Below, piece after piece: positions 10,075 to 18,278 of a stretch of DNA of 64,000 nt. The stretch spans positions 1,488,001-1,552,000 of the forward strand of contig NZ_CP045119.1 of assembly GCF_011492945.1 (NCBI RefSeq), written 5' to 3'. The notes beneath the pieces are model-generated. The model was not told the origin of the DNA, did no database searches, and saw nothing but the letters and a program-made list of their open reading frames with translations. The translations under genes were made by a program, and so were the position numbers. Every line of letters begins with the position of its first letter. Position 1 is the first letter of the stretch. Origin of the DNA: Rubrobacter tropicus (GTDB taxonomy: Bacteria > Actinomycetota > Rubrobacteria > Rubrobacterales > Rubrobacteraceae).

Positions 10075-11300
10075 CGCAGGCCCCGAAGCATCACCGACGG
10101 CTCTCCTCGCGGGCTTTCCATCAACAGGCAAAGCACCCCCAGGGCCGCCTCCACGTCCTCTTCCGCGACCGCCTCCCCCGGCGCGTGGCTCACGCCGTTC
10201 TCGGAGGCCACGAAGAGGAGCGCTGACGGGACGACCGCGGCTAGGTGCTGGGCGTCGTGGCCGGCGAAGCTGACGCACCGGCCGCACCGGACCCCAAGCC
10301 GCGCGCACGCCTCCTCGACGGCGGCGACCATCGCCCCGTCCATCTCCGTCGGTTCGGATGCCGAGATCTGCCCTTCCTCCAGGTACACGCCGCGCCGATC
10401 CGCGGCTTTCCGCGCGCCGTCCAGCAACTCCTCCAGCAGACGCCGCGCCCCGCCGGGTCTCACGCCCCTGATGTCGACGCCGAGTTTCGCCGTGCCGGGG
10501 ATGCTCGTGAGGGAGTTTGGGTGGATCTCCAGGGTGCCCACGGTCGCCGTCGTCTCCGGCGCGCAACGGCGGCCGAGTTCCTCGGCGAGCAGCACGGTCT
10601 CAGCCGCGGCGCAGAGGGCGTCGCGGCGTTCTGAGGCCGGGGTCTCCCCGGCGTGGGCGACCTCGCCGGAGAACCGCAGCCCGTGGCGGACGGGGCCTGC
10701 GATGGTCGTCGCAACCCCCAGGGAGAGCCCTTTGTCGCGCAGGGCGGCGCGCTGCTCTATGTGGACCTCGACGTGGGATGAGACCCTTTCGAGTGGGGCG
10801 CTTCGGAGACGCGGAAGGCCTCCCAGGGCGTCGAGGTACTCGGCGCGGGCCGTCAAGGCGTCGAGGCCGCCGGTGTCCCGAAGCCGTGAGAGATCTCCTT
10901 CCGAGAGCTTGCCCGTCATGGAGCGCGACCCGATGGTGCCCGCCCCGAAGCGCGAAGCCTCTTCGGCGGCGCACACGAGCACGCCCCGACCCCCGCCGGC
11001 CCTTGATGCGGCCTCGACGGCGAGCACGGTGCCCAAAGGTCCGTCGTACCTGCCCCCGCCGGGCACGGTGTCGACGTGCGAGCCGCTCGTGACGCAGGGC
11101 GCGTCGCCTGGCGGGAGGCACCAGAGGTTGCCGTGCGGGTCGACGCTCGGTTCGAGGCCCGCCTCGCGTGCCCAGGCGGCCACCAGCAGCATCGCCCGGG
11201 CCTCGGCCCGGGAGAACGCCGGGCGAGAGGCGCCGCCGTTCTTTCCCGGCGAGAGGGCGAAGAGCTCCTCGATGCGTCCGTGAACCCTTGCCAACGTCAT
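10071..11300 (-). CDS. M20 family Zn amidohydrolase (hydantoinase/carbamoylase type)
   Basis: A 409-residue cytosolic dinuclear-zinc amidohydrolase. Metal and substrate residues are visible in [34 protein letters not shown] and EVHIEQ, and [11 protein letters not shown] near the C-terminus. Characterised relatives are N-carbamoyl-L-amino-acid hydrolases and allantoate amidohydrolases, which cleave an N-acyl group such as carbamoyl from an amino acid. It lies inside the hut operon, overlapping both neighbours by ATGA, where a HutG deformylase would be expected. I infer that it may release glutamate from N-formylglutamate. The family is fairly certain; the substrate is not. Confidence 0.8.
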   Translation of the reverse strand: MTLARVHGRIEELFALSPGKNGGASRPAFSRAEARAMLLVAAWAREAGLEPSVDPHGNLWCLPPGDAPCVTSGSHVDTVPGGGRYDGPLGTVLAVEAASRAGGGRGVLVCAAEEASRFGAGTIGSRSMTGKLSEGDLSRLRDTGGLDALTARAEYLDALGGLPRLRSAPLERVSSHVEVHIEQRAALRDKGLSLGVATTIAGPVRHGLRFSGEVAHAGETPASERRDALCAAAETVLLAEELGRRCAPETTATVGTLEIHPNSLTSIPGTAKLGVDIRGVRPGGARRLLEELLDGARKAADRRGVYLEEGQISASEPTEMDGAMVAAVEEACARLGVRCGRCVSFAGHDAQHLAAVVPSALLFVASENGVSHAPGEAVAEEDVEAALGVLCLLMESPRGEPSVMLRGLR

Positions 11301-12142
11301 TCGGCGAACCAGCCCAGGTTCTGGGCGCGTTGTTCGAAATCTTCGAGGTTGGCCTGCGCCCGCCGGGGGGCGGCGTCGGAGAGGGCTTCGATCAGGACCG
11401 TCGAGAGCGCCATCGCCGCGGTCTGCGAATCGAAGACGAGCCTCGTCCCCACTCCCGCCGGCAGCACGACCTCGGCGGCCCCGGATACCGGGCCGCCTAC
11501 CCTGTCGCTCACGGCGGCGACCCGAAGCCCGAGCTCCCGCGCGTACTCCATCAACGCCAGGGTCTCCCTCGGATAACGGGGCAGCACGAAGCAGAGCGCC
11601 CACCCGGCGCCCGCGCGCCTCGCCTGGGCCAGGCGGTCCGTGCCGGCGCTCCCGCCGTCCGTGATGGTCCTGACGTCCGGGTGCAGCTTCTCCGCGAAGT
11701 ACGAGAAGAACCCCGCGAGCGGCGCGCTCGCCCTCAAACCGACCACGACGAGCGGTACCGAGGAGGCGAGGTCCCGCCCCAGTTCAGCTATCTTCCCGTC
11801 GTCCTCCAGAGCCCCGCGCAAGGCGCGGAGGTTGGAGATCTCCTCGTCCACGGCCGCCTGGAACTTGTTGCCACCGGCCTCTTCTACCGTGCCGAGGACG
11901 ACTCGACGAAGATCCTTCTGGAACTCCCCGTATCCCCCGTACCCGAGCGCGACCGCCAGCCGCGTTACCGTGGGCTGGCTGACCCCGGCCCTGGACGCGA
12001 GCTCCACGCTCGACAGGAACGGCGCCTCCCTCGGATGGTCGGCCACGTACCGCGCCACCCGCCGCTGCGTCGGCGAGAGCCTCCCCCCGTCGAAGAGCGC
12101 CGGCAACCGCTCCAGACCGTTCTCCATGGAAGACGAAGCCAC
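11297..12142 (-). CDS. MurR/RpiR family transcriptional regulator of the hut operon
   Basis: A 281-residue regulator with an N-terminal RpiR helix-turn-helix (about residues 20-80; LASRAGVSQPTVTRLAVALG is the recognition region) and a C-terminal SIS domain (about 125-255) that in this family binds a phosphosugar or other small ligand. It is the first gene of the hut operon, overlapping the M20 gene by ATGA. A 16-base palindrome overlaps its own -10 box, which suggests autorepression and control of the hut genes. GTG 12142 is used here; ATG 12127 is an alternative start with a GGTGG site. HutC (GntR) is the more usual hut regulator, so RpiR here is a variant arrangement. Confidence 0.85.
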   Translation of the reverse strand: MASSSMENGLERLPALFDGGRLSPTQRRVARYVADHPREAPFLSSVELASRAGVSQPTVTRLAVALGYGGYGEFQKDLRRVVLGTVEEAGGNKFQAAVDEEISNLRALRGALEDDGKIAELGRDLASSVPLVVVGLRASAPLAGFFSYFAEKLHPDVRTITDGGSAGTDRLAQARRAGAGWALCFVLPRYPRETLALMEYARELGLRVAAVSDRVGGPVSGAAEVVLPAGVGTRLVFDSQTAAMALSTVLIEALSDAAPRRAQANLEDFEQRAQNLGWFAE

Positions 12143-12189
12143 CCTAGAATGCCGCCCTGTTCATGACCCCCCGCGTTTGCTAGACTGCA

Positions 12190-12205
12190 TGAATAAAATT
12201 ATACA
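12190..12205. promoter_or_regulatory. Palindromic operator candidate in the hut / HAL-like divergent region
   Basis: The 16-base sequence TGAATAAAATTATACA fits the symmetric pattern TG-N-ATAA-NN-TTAT-N-CA (12 of 16 positions self-complementary) in otherwise GC-rich DNA. It covers the -10 box of the minus-strand hut promoter, as expected for a repressor site, and lies 69 bases before the start of the divergent HAL-like gene. AT-rich palindromes of this kind are typical RpiR-type sites; binding by the encoded regulator is inferred. Confidence 0.5.
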
Positions 12206-12226
12206 GAACAAAGCGACGTGCGTAAA
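12198..12226 (-). promoter_or_regulatory. Promoter of the rpiR-hut operon
   Basis: On the minus strand TTTACG (12226-12221) and a perfect TATAAT (12203-12198) are separated by 17 bases. The predicted transcript start is near 12190, about 50 bases before the regulator start codon. The -10 box lies inside the palindrome at 12190-12205. Confidence 0.6.
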
Positions 12227-12258
12227 ACAAAGAATTGTTAGATTCAGGAGAGTGGGGT

Positions 12259-13833
12259 TTGGACCCTCTATCTTTGGGTGGGGGCACGGTAGTTCTCACG
12301 GGCGACGACCTGTACATAGAGGAGGTCGTGCGGGTGGCGCGGCGGGGGGCGAGGGTCGCGGTCTCCGGGGAGGCTCTCGACCGGGTGCGGCGGGCGCGGG
12401 AGGTGGTCGAGCACGTGTTAGAGAGGGGTGACCCTGTCTACGGGATGAACACGGGCGTCGGGTCGCTCTCGCGTTACAGGGTGCCGTTCGAGCACCTGGA
12501 GCAGTTCTCCGCGACGCTCGTAAGCCGGCACACGACGCACCAGGGGGCCGAGGTAAGCCCTGAAATCGTGCGGGCGATGATGGTGACGCGCGTCAACGGG
12601 ATGGCGAAGGGCGGGGTGGGGGTGAGGACCGAGCTTCTCGGGGCGTTCGTGGACGCGTTGAATGCTGGGGTGCATCCCGTCGTGCGGCTCGGGGGGTCGG
12701 TCGGGCAGGCGGACCTCGCGGAGATGGCCGAGATCGGGCAGGTCCTCATCGGCCGTGGCGAGGCCGACTACAGGGGCGAGCGCATGGGCGGGACCGCCGC
12801 GTTGAGAGCCGCGGGCCTCCAACCCATCCGATTAAAGGCCAAAGAGGGCCTCGCCCTCATAAGCGCCAACGGCATCACGATGGGCCACGGCTCGCTGGTC
12901 CTCTCCGACGTGGCCGACCTGCTCGACGTCTTCGACATAACGGCGGCCCTCTCGATGGAAGCCTTCGGGGCGAACCTCTCGACCGTGCACCCCGAGGCGG
13001 CCCGGCTACGGCCGCATCCCGGGCAGGCGCGGGCGGCGGACAGGCTGCGGGAGTTGCTCGCGGACAGCTATTTGTGGCGGCCTGGGGCCGCAAGAAACCT
13101 TCAGGACCCGCTCTCGTTCCGGTGCGTGCCGCAGACCCACGGGGCCAGCTACGACGCGCACGCGTACGCCAGGGGGACGATGGAGGTGGAGATCAACTCC
13201 GCCGGCGACAACCCACTCGTCCTCATAGAAGACAAGACGATCATCTCCGTCGGCAACTTCGACGTCGTCGCCCTCGCCGTCGCCTTCGACCTCCTCCGCG
13301 TGGCCGTAGCCCAGGTAGTCCACCTCGCCAACGAGCGCATCCAGAAGCACCTCTGGTCCCAGTTCTCCGGCCTCCCGACCGGCCTCGCCGCCCGCGACGG
13401 CGACGAGGGGCTGCGGCCCCTGGGTTACACCTCCGCCTCGCTCGCCGCGGAGGCGCGCGTGCTCGCCAACCCCGTCTCGCTCGACTACCGGGGCCAGATC
13501 GCCGAGGGCGTAGAAGACCACGCCAGCATGGCCCCCTTAGGCGTCCGCAAGACCGACGAGCTCGTGGACGTAGCCCGCCGCATCGCCGCCCTCGAGCTTA
13601 CCGTCGCCACCCGCGCCGTGGATCTGCGCGGCCGTCCCCGCCTCGGCACCGGCAGTCGCGCGGCCTACGACCTCGTCTCCCGCTACGCCGCCACCGAGCC
13701 CGAAGAACACTGGCCCGACCTGGACGGCCTCACGCAAGCCATTGCCGGCGGACGGCTTATCGCGCACGTGGCCTCGGAAATCGGGTTGCTGGAACCAGTC
13801 TCGACGCCCGGAGACGCAGTAGGACCAGAATGA
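12259..13833 (+). CDS. HutH/PAL-family lyase homologue lacking the MIO triad
   Basis: A 524-residue homologue of histidine/aromatic ammonia-lyases over its whole length. The catalytic Tyr loop is kept (YGMNTGVGSL, Tyr61), as are an Asn in SANGITMGHG (Asn204) and Arg288. The MIO-forming Ala-Ser-Gly is Gly149-Gln150-Ala151 (motif GGSVGQADLAEM, codons at 12703-12711), and the second active-site Tyr (QDPYS in HAL) is Leu285 in QDPLSFRC. Without Ser-Gly cyclisation the MIO group cannot form, so ordinary ammonia-lyase chemistry is unlikely. The start is TTG 12259, 8 bases after AGGAG; a TTG at 12235 is in frame but lacks a site. It is divergent from the hut operon and shares its control region. A different elimination, an isomerase or a regulatory role are possible. 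Confidence 0.75.
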   Translation: MDPLSLGGGTVVLTGDDLYIEEVVRVARRGARVAVSGEALDRVRRAREVVEHVLERGDPVYGMNTGVGSLSRYRVPFEHLEQFSATLVSRHTTHQGAEVSPEIVRAMMVTRVNGMAKGGVGVRTELLGAFVDALNAGVHPVVRLGGSVGQADLAEMAEIGQVLIGRGEADYRGERMGGTAALRAAGLQPIRLKAKEGLALISANGITMGHGSLVLSDVADLLDVFDITAALSMEAFGANLSTVHPEAARLRPHPGQARAADRLRELLADSYLWRPGAARNLQDPLSFRCVPQTHGASYDAHAYARGTMEVEINSAGDNPLVLIEDKTIISVGNFDVVALAVAFDLLRVAVAQVVHLANERIQKHLWSQFSGLPTGLAARDGDEGLRPLGYTSASLAAEARVLANPVSLDYRGQIAEGVEDHASMAPLGVRKTDELVDVARRIAALELTVATRAVDLRGRPRLGTGSRAAYDLVSRYAATEPEEHWPDLDGLTQAIAGGRLIAHVASEIGLLEPVSTPGDAVGPE

Positions 13834-13837
13834 GTAG

Positions 13838-13975
13838 CTGTCAGCTATCAGCCAGTAGTCTCGAAGCGAGGTTCTACCTTCTATCGTGCCTCTCCTGCCA
13901 GGACTGACCGGGTGGCGGTTCACGCTGCGTCGGTACTCCGACCAGGGAGAAGCTGAAGGCTGATAGCTGACCGCT
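13838..13975. repeat. Dispersed hairpin repeat, copy R2
   Basis: A perfect 14-base inverted repeat, GTCAGCTATCAGCC at 13840-13853 and GGCTGATAGCTGAC at 13958-13971, flanks a core of about 100 bases containing GACCGGGTGGCGGTTC, which resembles the core of R3. It sits between two convergent genes, 3' to both. Confidence 0.8.
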
Positions 13976-14701
13976 CTAGAGAAACCTTCCAAGCCACGAG
14001 AGCGTCTCCTCGATCCAGTACGCCCCGACCCTGTGGTCTTCGCCCGGCATGTCCACGAAGCGGAGGCGTTCTGGGGCGGCCGAGTAGTGGGGGACGAGGG
14101 TGTCGTAGAAGGAGCGGGCGTTGGGGTATGGGGCCGTGCGGTCCTCCGTGCCGTGCACGATCATGAGCGCCGTGGGGAAGCATAGTTCCGGTCTGGGGGA
14201 GTAGGCTGCCTCCTGGCGGATGGTGCTTTTGGGGCCCGGGGCGGTCGGCATCAGGGCGACGGAGACCTTGGGGGCGGGGGAGTGATGGCCGCACGAGACG
14301 GCCAATGCTACGGCGCCGCCCATGGAGGTGCCGATGACCCCGATGCGGGAGGGGTCAAGTTCCTCGCGGGAGGAGATCCAGTCAAAGACCTCGGCGGCTT
14401 CGCGCACCGTGACTTCGAGGACGTCGGTGAAGAGGCCGTCACGGTCGTCTGCGAGGCGCCTTTCGAAGTCCTGGGGGGCGCGTTCCCCGTGGAGGGCGGA
14501 TTCGGGGAGTACGGCCGCGACGCCGGAGTCGGCCAGGGGTAGGGCGAGTCGGAGCAGGTCATCCGTATTGCGGCCGGAGAATCGGTGGTAGATCGTCACC
14601 ACCGGCAACGGCGCTGTGGCCTCCACCGGCTGCACCGACACCAGAGGCACGCCACCGGCGAACCAGCGCTCGATCCTGTACGTTCCCCTGCCTCGAAGCA
14701 T
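13976..14701 (-). CDS. Alpha/beta hydrolase (dienelactone-hydrolase or BAAT-like)
   Basis: A 241-residue cytosolic alpha/beta-fold hydrolase. The nucleophile elbow is GTSMGG (about residues 125-130). The segment IVHGTEDRTAPY carries the probable catalytic Asp, and GEDHRVG near the C-terminus the His. A prolyl-oligopeptidase or dienelactone-hydrolase relative that cleaves an ester or peptide is likely; the substrate is unknown. ATG 14701 is used. It stands alone, convergent with the HAL-like gene across repeat R2. Confidence 0.7.
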   Translation of the reverse strand: MLRGRGTYRIERWFAGGVPLVSVQPVEATAPLPVVTIYHRFSGRNTDDLLRLALPLADSGVAAVLPESALHGERAPQDFERRLADDRDGLFTDVLEVTVREAAEVFDWISSREELDPSRIGVIGTSMGGAVALAVSCGHHSPAPKVSVALMPTAPGPKSTIRQEAAYSPRPELCFPTALMIVHGTEDRTAPYPNARSFYDTLVPHYSAAPERLRFVDMPGEDHRVGAYWIEETLSWLGRFL

Positions 14702-14783
14702 GAATCATAACCTCACGGGCCGACGCGCGTCAGCCAGGAATACCGGGCTCTTCCTCCCCAGACCTTCTCCCGAGAAGACGAGC

Positions 14784-14806
14784 GGGGGCTCCGCACGGGA
14801 GCCCCC
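14784..14806 (-). terminator. Hairpin terminator after the glycine-betaine binding protein gene
   Basis: A perfect 9-bp stem (GGGGGCTCC / GGAGCCCCC) with a 5-base loop, 28 bases beyond the proX stop. There is no strong U run on the minus strand, so it may be a weak or Rho-assisted terminator. A second small hairpin (CTTCTC-CC-GAGAAG) follows at 14765-14778. Confidence 0.5.
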
Positions 14807-14834
14807 ACTACGAACGTACGCCGTTGTTCGAACC

Positions 14835-15743
14835 CTACTGTGCCTGTTTGGCGGCGTCTATCGCCGGCTTGACCACGTCGCGGTTCTGCTCCAGCCAGGC
14901 AGCGGCGCCCTTCACCGCGTCGTCGTCGGCGGCGAGGATCTCTTCCTCCAGCGAGTTCAGGTCGTCTTCGGTGAGGCTGATCTCGTTAAAGAAAGCGTAG
15001 GCCACGGGGTCGTCGGACTCGAGGTCCTCGTTGACGATGCTGGAGATCTTCGCCGGCTCGTCGAGGTTGCCCTGGGCGTTCTTGGGGTCTTCGAGGTACT
15101 TGAAGTCGTACCTGGTGTTCATCCAGTGCGGGGACCAGCCCATGAACACGAAGGGCTCCTTGTCCGGGTAGAGCCGGCTGACCTCGGAGAGCATCGCCGC
15201 GGTGCTGGAGGCCTCGAGTTCCAGGTCGAGGTTGTAGGCCGGGATCACGTCTTCCTCGGTCTTCTGCACGAGTATCGCGCCGGGCTCGATGCCGATGATC
15301 CTGTCGGCCCCGGACTCGTTGAGGTCCGCGATGCTGTTGGTGTCCTTCATGTAGCTCGGGACCGCGAGCCCGAAGGCCGTCTCGCCCTGGTACCACGGGT
15401 CGAGGTGCTCGACGTCGTTCTCGACCTTCGCGAGCAACTGCTCGTGGTTGGGCATCCACACGTCCTGGAAGGCGTCCACGTCGCCGCCGGCAACACCCTC
15501 GAAGACGAGGCCGAGGTCGAGCGTCTGAAGCTCCACTTCCTGGTAGCCCAGGTCTTCCTCCATGATTACCTTGGTCAAGCCGTTTATGGCGACGTTCTCC
15601 GTCCAGCCGATGTTTCCGAGGGTGAGCGTCTTGCTGGAGTTGTCACCCGAGGAGCCGCCGGATTGGGCCCCCCCGCAACCGGCAATCGCCAGCGCGACCA
15701 CGAGCGCCAACAGAACCGCCAGCAAACTCTTGCTAATCTTCAT
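14835..15743 (-). CDS. proX: Glycine betaine/proline ABC transporter substrate-binding lipoprotein
   Basis: Extracytoplasmic receptor that hands glycine betaine or a related quaternary amine to the ProVW transporter. The 302-residue protein has a lipoprotein signal: a basic MKISK start, a hydrophobic core and the lipobox IAGCGG. The mature part is an OpuAC-type type-II binding fold (LGNIGWTENVAINGL, DVDAFQDVWMPNH, FMGWSPHWMNTRYD), with the aromatic WSPHW stretch expected for cation-pi binding of the ligand. ATG 15743 is chosen because GGCGAGGAC precedes it; an in-frame upstream start at 15779 would spoil the signal peptide. It is the last gene of a proV-proW-proX operon. Confidence 0.88.
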   Translation of the reverse strand: MKISKSLLAVLLALVVALAIAGCGGAQSGGSSGDNSSKTLTLGNIGWTENVAINGLTKVIMEEDLGYQEVELQTLDLGLVFEGVAGGDVDAFQDVWMPNHEQLLAKVENDVEHLDPWYQGETAFGLAVPSYMKDTNSIADLNESGADRIIGIEPGAILVQKTEEDVIPAYNLDLELEASSTAAMLSEVSRLYPDKEPFVFMGWSPHWMNTRYDFKYLEDPKNAQGNLDEPAKISSIVNEDLESDDPVAYAFFNEISLTEDDLNSLEEEILAADDDAVKGAAAWLEQNRDVVKPAIDAAKQAQ

Positions 15744-15856
15744 GTCCTCGCCTTCATGTCGACTACACGTCTCGAACACGGCTATTGCGCGGTTCGATGG
15801 TGCTTAAAAGATACGTACGTTCGGGATGCCTTCCTGGATGCTCGACCCCCGAAGGT

Positions 15857-16822
15857 TCAATTACCAGATCCTCCATCGGACGAAGACCCCGCGCCGACGG
15901 ACGCACCGGACACCGACCCGGGGTTCGATCTCTTACCCGAGAAGACCTTCGAGATACCGCCTCCTTTGTCCTTTGTTCTCTCCAGGCCGCGCGTGACGCG
16001 GTCGAGGATGATGGCGAGGATCACGATCCCCACCCCGCCCACCATCGCCTGCCCGACGTTGAGCTGGCCGAGACCTGCGACCACGATCTCGCCCAATCCT
16101 CCGAAGCCGACCAACCCGGCGATGACCGCCATCGAGAGCGAGAGCATGATGACCTGGTTGACCCCGGCCATAATGGACCGGAGCGAGAGCGGCAGCTCCA
16201 CCTTCGACAGCGTCTGCCACGGCGTTGCCCCGAAGGCGTGGGCGGCCTCCACGGTCTCTTTTGGCACCTGCTGTATGCCCAGCATCGTCAGGCGGACGGC
16301 GGGCGGCGTGGCGAAGATGACCGTCGCGATCAGGGCCGGCGGGTTGCCGGTGCTTAGCAGCACCACCACGGGCACCAGGTAGACGAACGCCGGGAGCGTC
16401 TGCATCACGTCCAGAACGGGCCGGATGAACGTCTCGAAACCGCGGTTCTTGGCCGCTATTATTCCTATGGGTATACCGATAGCCAGCGACACGACCGTCG
16501 CCGCCAGGGTCAGCGCGAGCGTCTCCATAGACTGATCCCAGAGTCCGAGACCGACGATTAGCAAAAGTCCCAACACGGTGAAAACCCCGACCCGCCAGCC
16601 CGCAGCGACGAAAGCGACGACCGTCAAAATGGTGATCATGAGCAACTCGGGAGGCGCGGCCAACACGAACACCAGAGCCTCGACGAAGGTGTCCATGACG
16701 TCTTGAACGACGTCGAAGAACCCGTCGAACTTCTCCGTTACGTACTCCTCCGCGCTGTTTACCCAGCCTTCGAGCGGTATCCAGTCCTCCGGGATGATCT
16801 GGGCCTGCGACAGACGACCCAT
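15857..16822 (-). CDS. proW: Glycine betaine/proline ABC transporter permease
   Basis: The membrane channel of the importer: 321 residues with about six to seven transmembrane segments between residues 40 and 285. The ABC-permease EAA loop, which contacts the ATPase, is EAAHAFGATPWQTLSKVELP. The N-terminal 45 residues are hydrophilic, as in ProW. It starts 3 bases after the proV stop, so it is co-translated. The C-terminal tail of about 35 residues (Ser/Gly-rich) is longer than usual. Confidence 0.88.
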   Translation of the reverse strand: MGRLSQAQIIPEDWIPLEGWVNSAEEYVTEKFDGFFDVVQDVMDTFVEALVFVLAAPPELLMITILTVVAFVAAGWRVGVFTVLGLLLIVGLGLWDQSMETLALTLAATVVSLAIGIPIGIIAAKNRGFETFIRPVLDVMQTLPAFVYLVPVVVLLSTGNPPALIATVIFATPPAVRLTMLGIQQVPKETVEAAHAFGATPWQTLSKVELPLSLRSIMAGVNQVIMLSLSMAVIAGLVGFGGLGEIVVAGLGQLNVGQAMVGGVGIVILAIILDRVTRGLERTKDKGGGISKVFSGKRSNPGSVSGASVGAGSSSDGGSGN

Positions 16823-16824
16823 TC

Positions 16825-18021
16825 CTACCGCCTCTCCCCGTTGACCTCGCTTGGGTGGCGGCCTACGCCGCTGAAGCTCCCGGCGTCCTCGTCGTCCTGG
16901 TGTTCGGTGCTCGTGGTGAGGCCGGCGATGAGCGAGCCGCGCACTACCGCGCCTTCGAGGCGGCCTTCTTCGTTAGTGACGGCGACGGGCGCGTTCCCGT
17001 CGTCCACGAAGAGCGGCAGCACCTCGCGCAACGGGGTCCTCCGTCCGACCTTGCGGGGTCCCCTGTCGATGGCGGGCCTGAGTTCCCTCGCGTCCCGCTC
17101 GGCGAGCCTGGCGACCTCTTCGGCCTCGGCAATCCCTACGAGGCGCCGGTCTTCTTCCAGCACGAAGATGTGGGAGAGTCCCTCCTGCTTCATGCGCCGC
17201 AGGACTACCGTTGGGCCCTCGTTGGTGTAGGCGACGCTCTTGGGCTTCACCATGACGGTCTCGGCGGTGCGGACCTTGGCGTAGTCCACGTCTTCCACGA
17301 AGCGTTCGACGTACTCGTCGGCGGGCTCGCGCAGGATCTGCTCCGGGGTGCCCAACTGCACGATCTTGCCGTCCTTCATGATCGCAACCCGGTGGCCCAG
17401 CGTGAGCGCCTCGTCGAGGTCGTGGGTCACGAAGACGACCGTTCGCTGGATCTCGCCCTGGATCGAGAGGAACAGGTTCTGCATGTCGCGCCGGATCAGG
17501 GGGTCCAGCGCGCTGAACGGCTCGTCCATGAGCAAGACTTCCTGCTTGGTGGCCAGCGCGCGCGCGAGCCCGACCCTCTGCTGCATCCCGCCCGAGAGCT
17601 CTGTTATGAGCTTATCGCCCTGGCCCTGCAAACCGACCATGTCGAGGGTCTCCTCGGCGGCCTTGCGGCGCTCGCCTTTGGGCACACCCTGTATCTCCAG
17701 GCCGAAGGAGATGTTGTCGAGGACGGTCCGGTTCGGCAAGAGCCCGAAGTGCTGGAAGACCATCCCGATCTTTTTGCGCCGGACCTCTCTTAGCTGCTTG
17801 GAGGGCATCTTGGAGATGTGGTCCCCGTCGAGGTAGACGTCGCCCTCGGTCAGCTCGTTCAGGCCGTTGACGGCCCTGAGGATCGTGGACTTTCCGCTCC
17901 CGGAAAGGCCGATGATCACGAAGATCTCGCCCGGATAGACGTGAAAGGTGGCGTCGTAGGCGCCGATGGTGGACCCCGTCGCCTTCTCTACCTCCGCCTT
18001 GCTCTTCCCCTGCCGGCTCAT
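16825..18021 (-). CDS. proV: Glycine betaine/proline ABC transporter ATPase with CBS domains
   Basis: A 398-residue ATPase that powers osmoprotectant uptake. Walker A is GLSGSGKST, the signature is LSGGMQQRVGLARAL, Walker B is VLLMDEPFSALD and the H-loop is VTHDLDE. The C-terminal 120 residues (about 270-370) form a pair of CBS modules, which in OpuA act as an ionic-strength or c-di-AMP sensor. It is the first gene of the operon, transcribed from the promoter at 18226-18254 with a leader of about 200 bases. The ribosome site next to ATG 18021 is weak. Confidence 0.9.
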   Translation of the reverse strand: MSRQGKSKAEVEKATGSTIGAYDATFHVYPGEIFVIIGLSGSGKSTILRAVNGLNELTEGDVYLDGDHISKMPSKQLREVRRKKIGMVFQHFGLLPNRTVLDNISFGLEIQGVPKGERRKAAEETLDMVGLQGQGDKLITELSGGMQQRVGLARALATKQEVLLMDEPFSALDPLIRRDMQNLFLSIQGEIQRTVVFVTHDLDEALTLGHRVAIMKDGKIVQLGTPEQILREPADEYVERFVEDVDYAKVRTAETVMVKPKSVAYTNEGPTVVLRRMKQEGLSHIFVLEEDRRLVGIAEAEEVARLAERDARELRPAIDRGPRKVGRRTPLREVLPLFVDDGNAPVAVTNEEGRLEGAVVRGSLIAGLTTSTEHQDDEDAGSFSGVGRHPSEVNGERR

Positions 18022-18225
18022 CTCTAGCGCCTGCTGGGTCCGCCGCCCGAATACTATCGAGCAGTTCTCTACCCGAATGATCGGGTCGCGGTCACCTCTC
18101 CTGTTTTCCGTGGTGTCTCCTTTTTCTGCCTGCTACGTCTGGGGAAGGGCGGCTTGCGACCCGCACTTCTCCCGCCAGCCGAACTAGAAATGGTCACACG
18201 GTCTGCTTCCCGCTACAAGCATCAC

Positions 18226-18254
18226 ATTATATGCTCAAGTTCACGACCGTTCAA
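18226..18254 (-). promoter_or_regulatory. Promoter of the proVWX operon, with a long leader
   Basis: Minus-strand TTGAAC (18254-18249), a 17-base spacer and a perfect TATAAT (18231-18226). The transcript would begin near 18219 and run about 200 bases before proV. The leader contains two ribosome-site-like sequences (AAGGAGACACC and CAGGAGAGGTG) far from the proV start and a possible 8-codon reading frame after the second, so post-transcriptional control is possible. Confidence 0.55.
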
Positions 18255-18278
18255 CAGCAGAACGGGTCCCGGCCCCGT

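Noticed and set aside
18022-18225. ydaO/yuaA (c-di-AMP) riboswitch before proV
   Set aside because: Position and length fit, but I could not find the conserved core motifs by eye; kept only as an unexplained leader.
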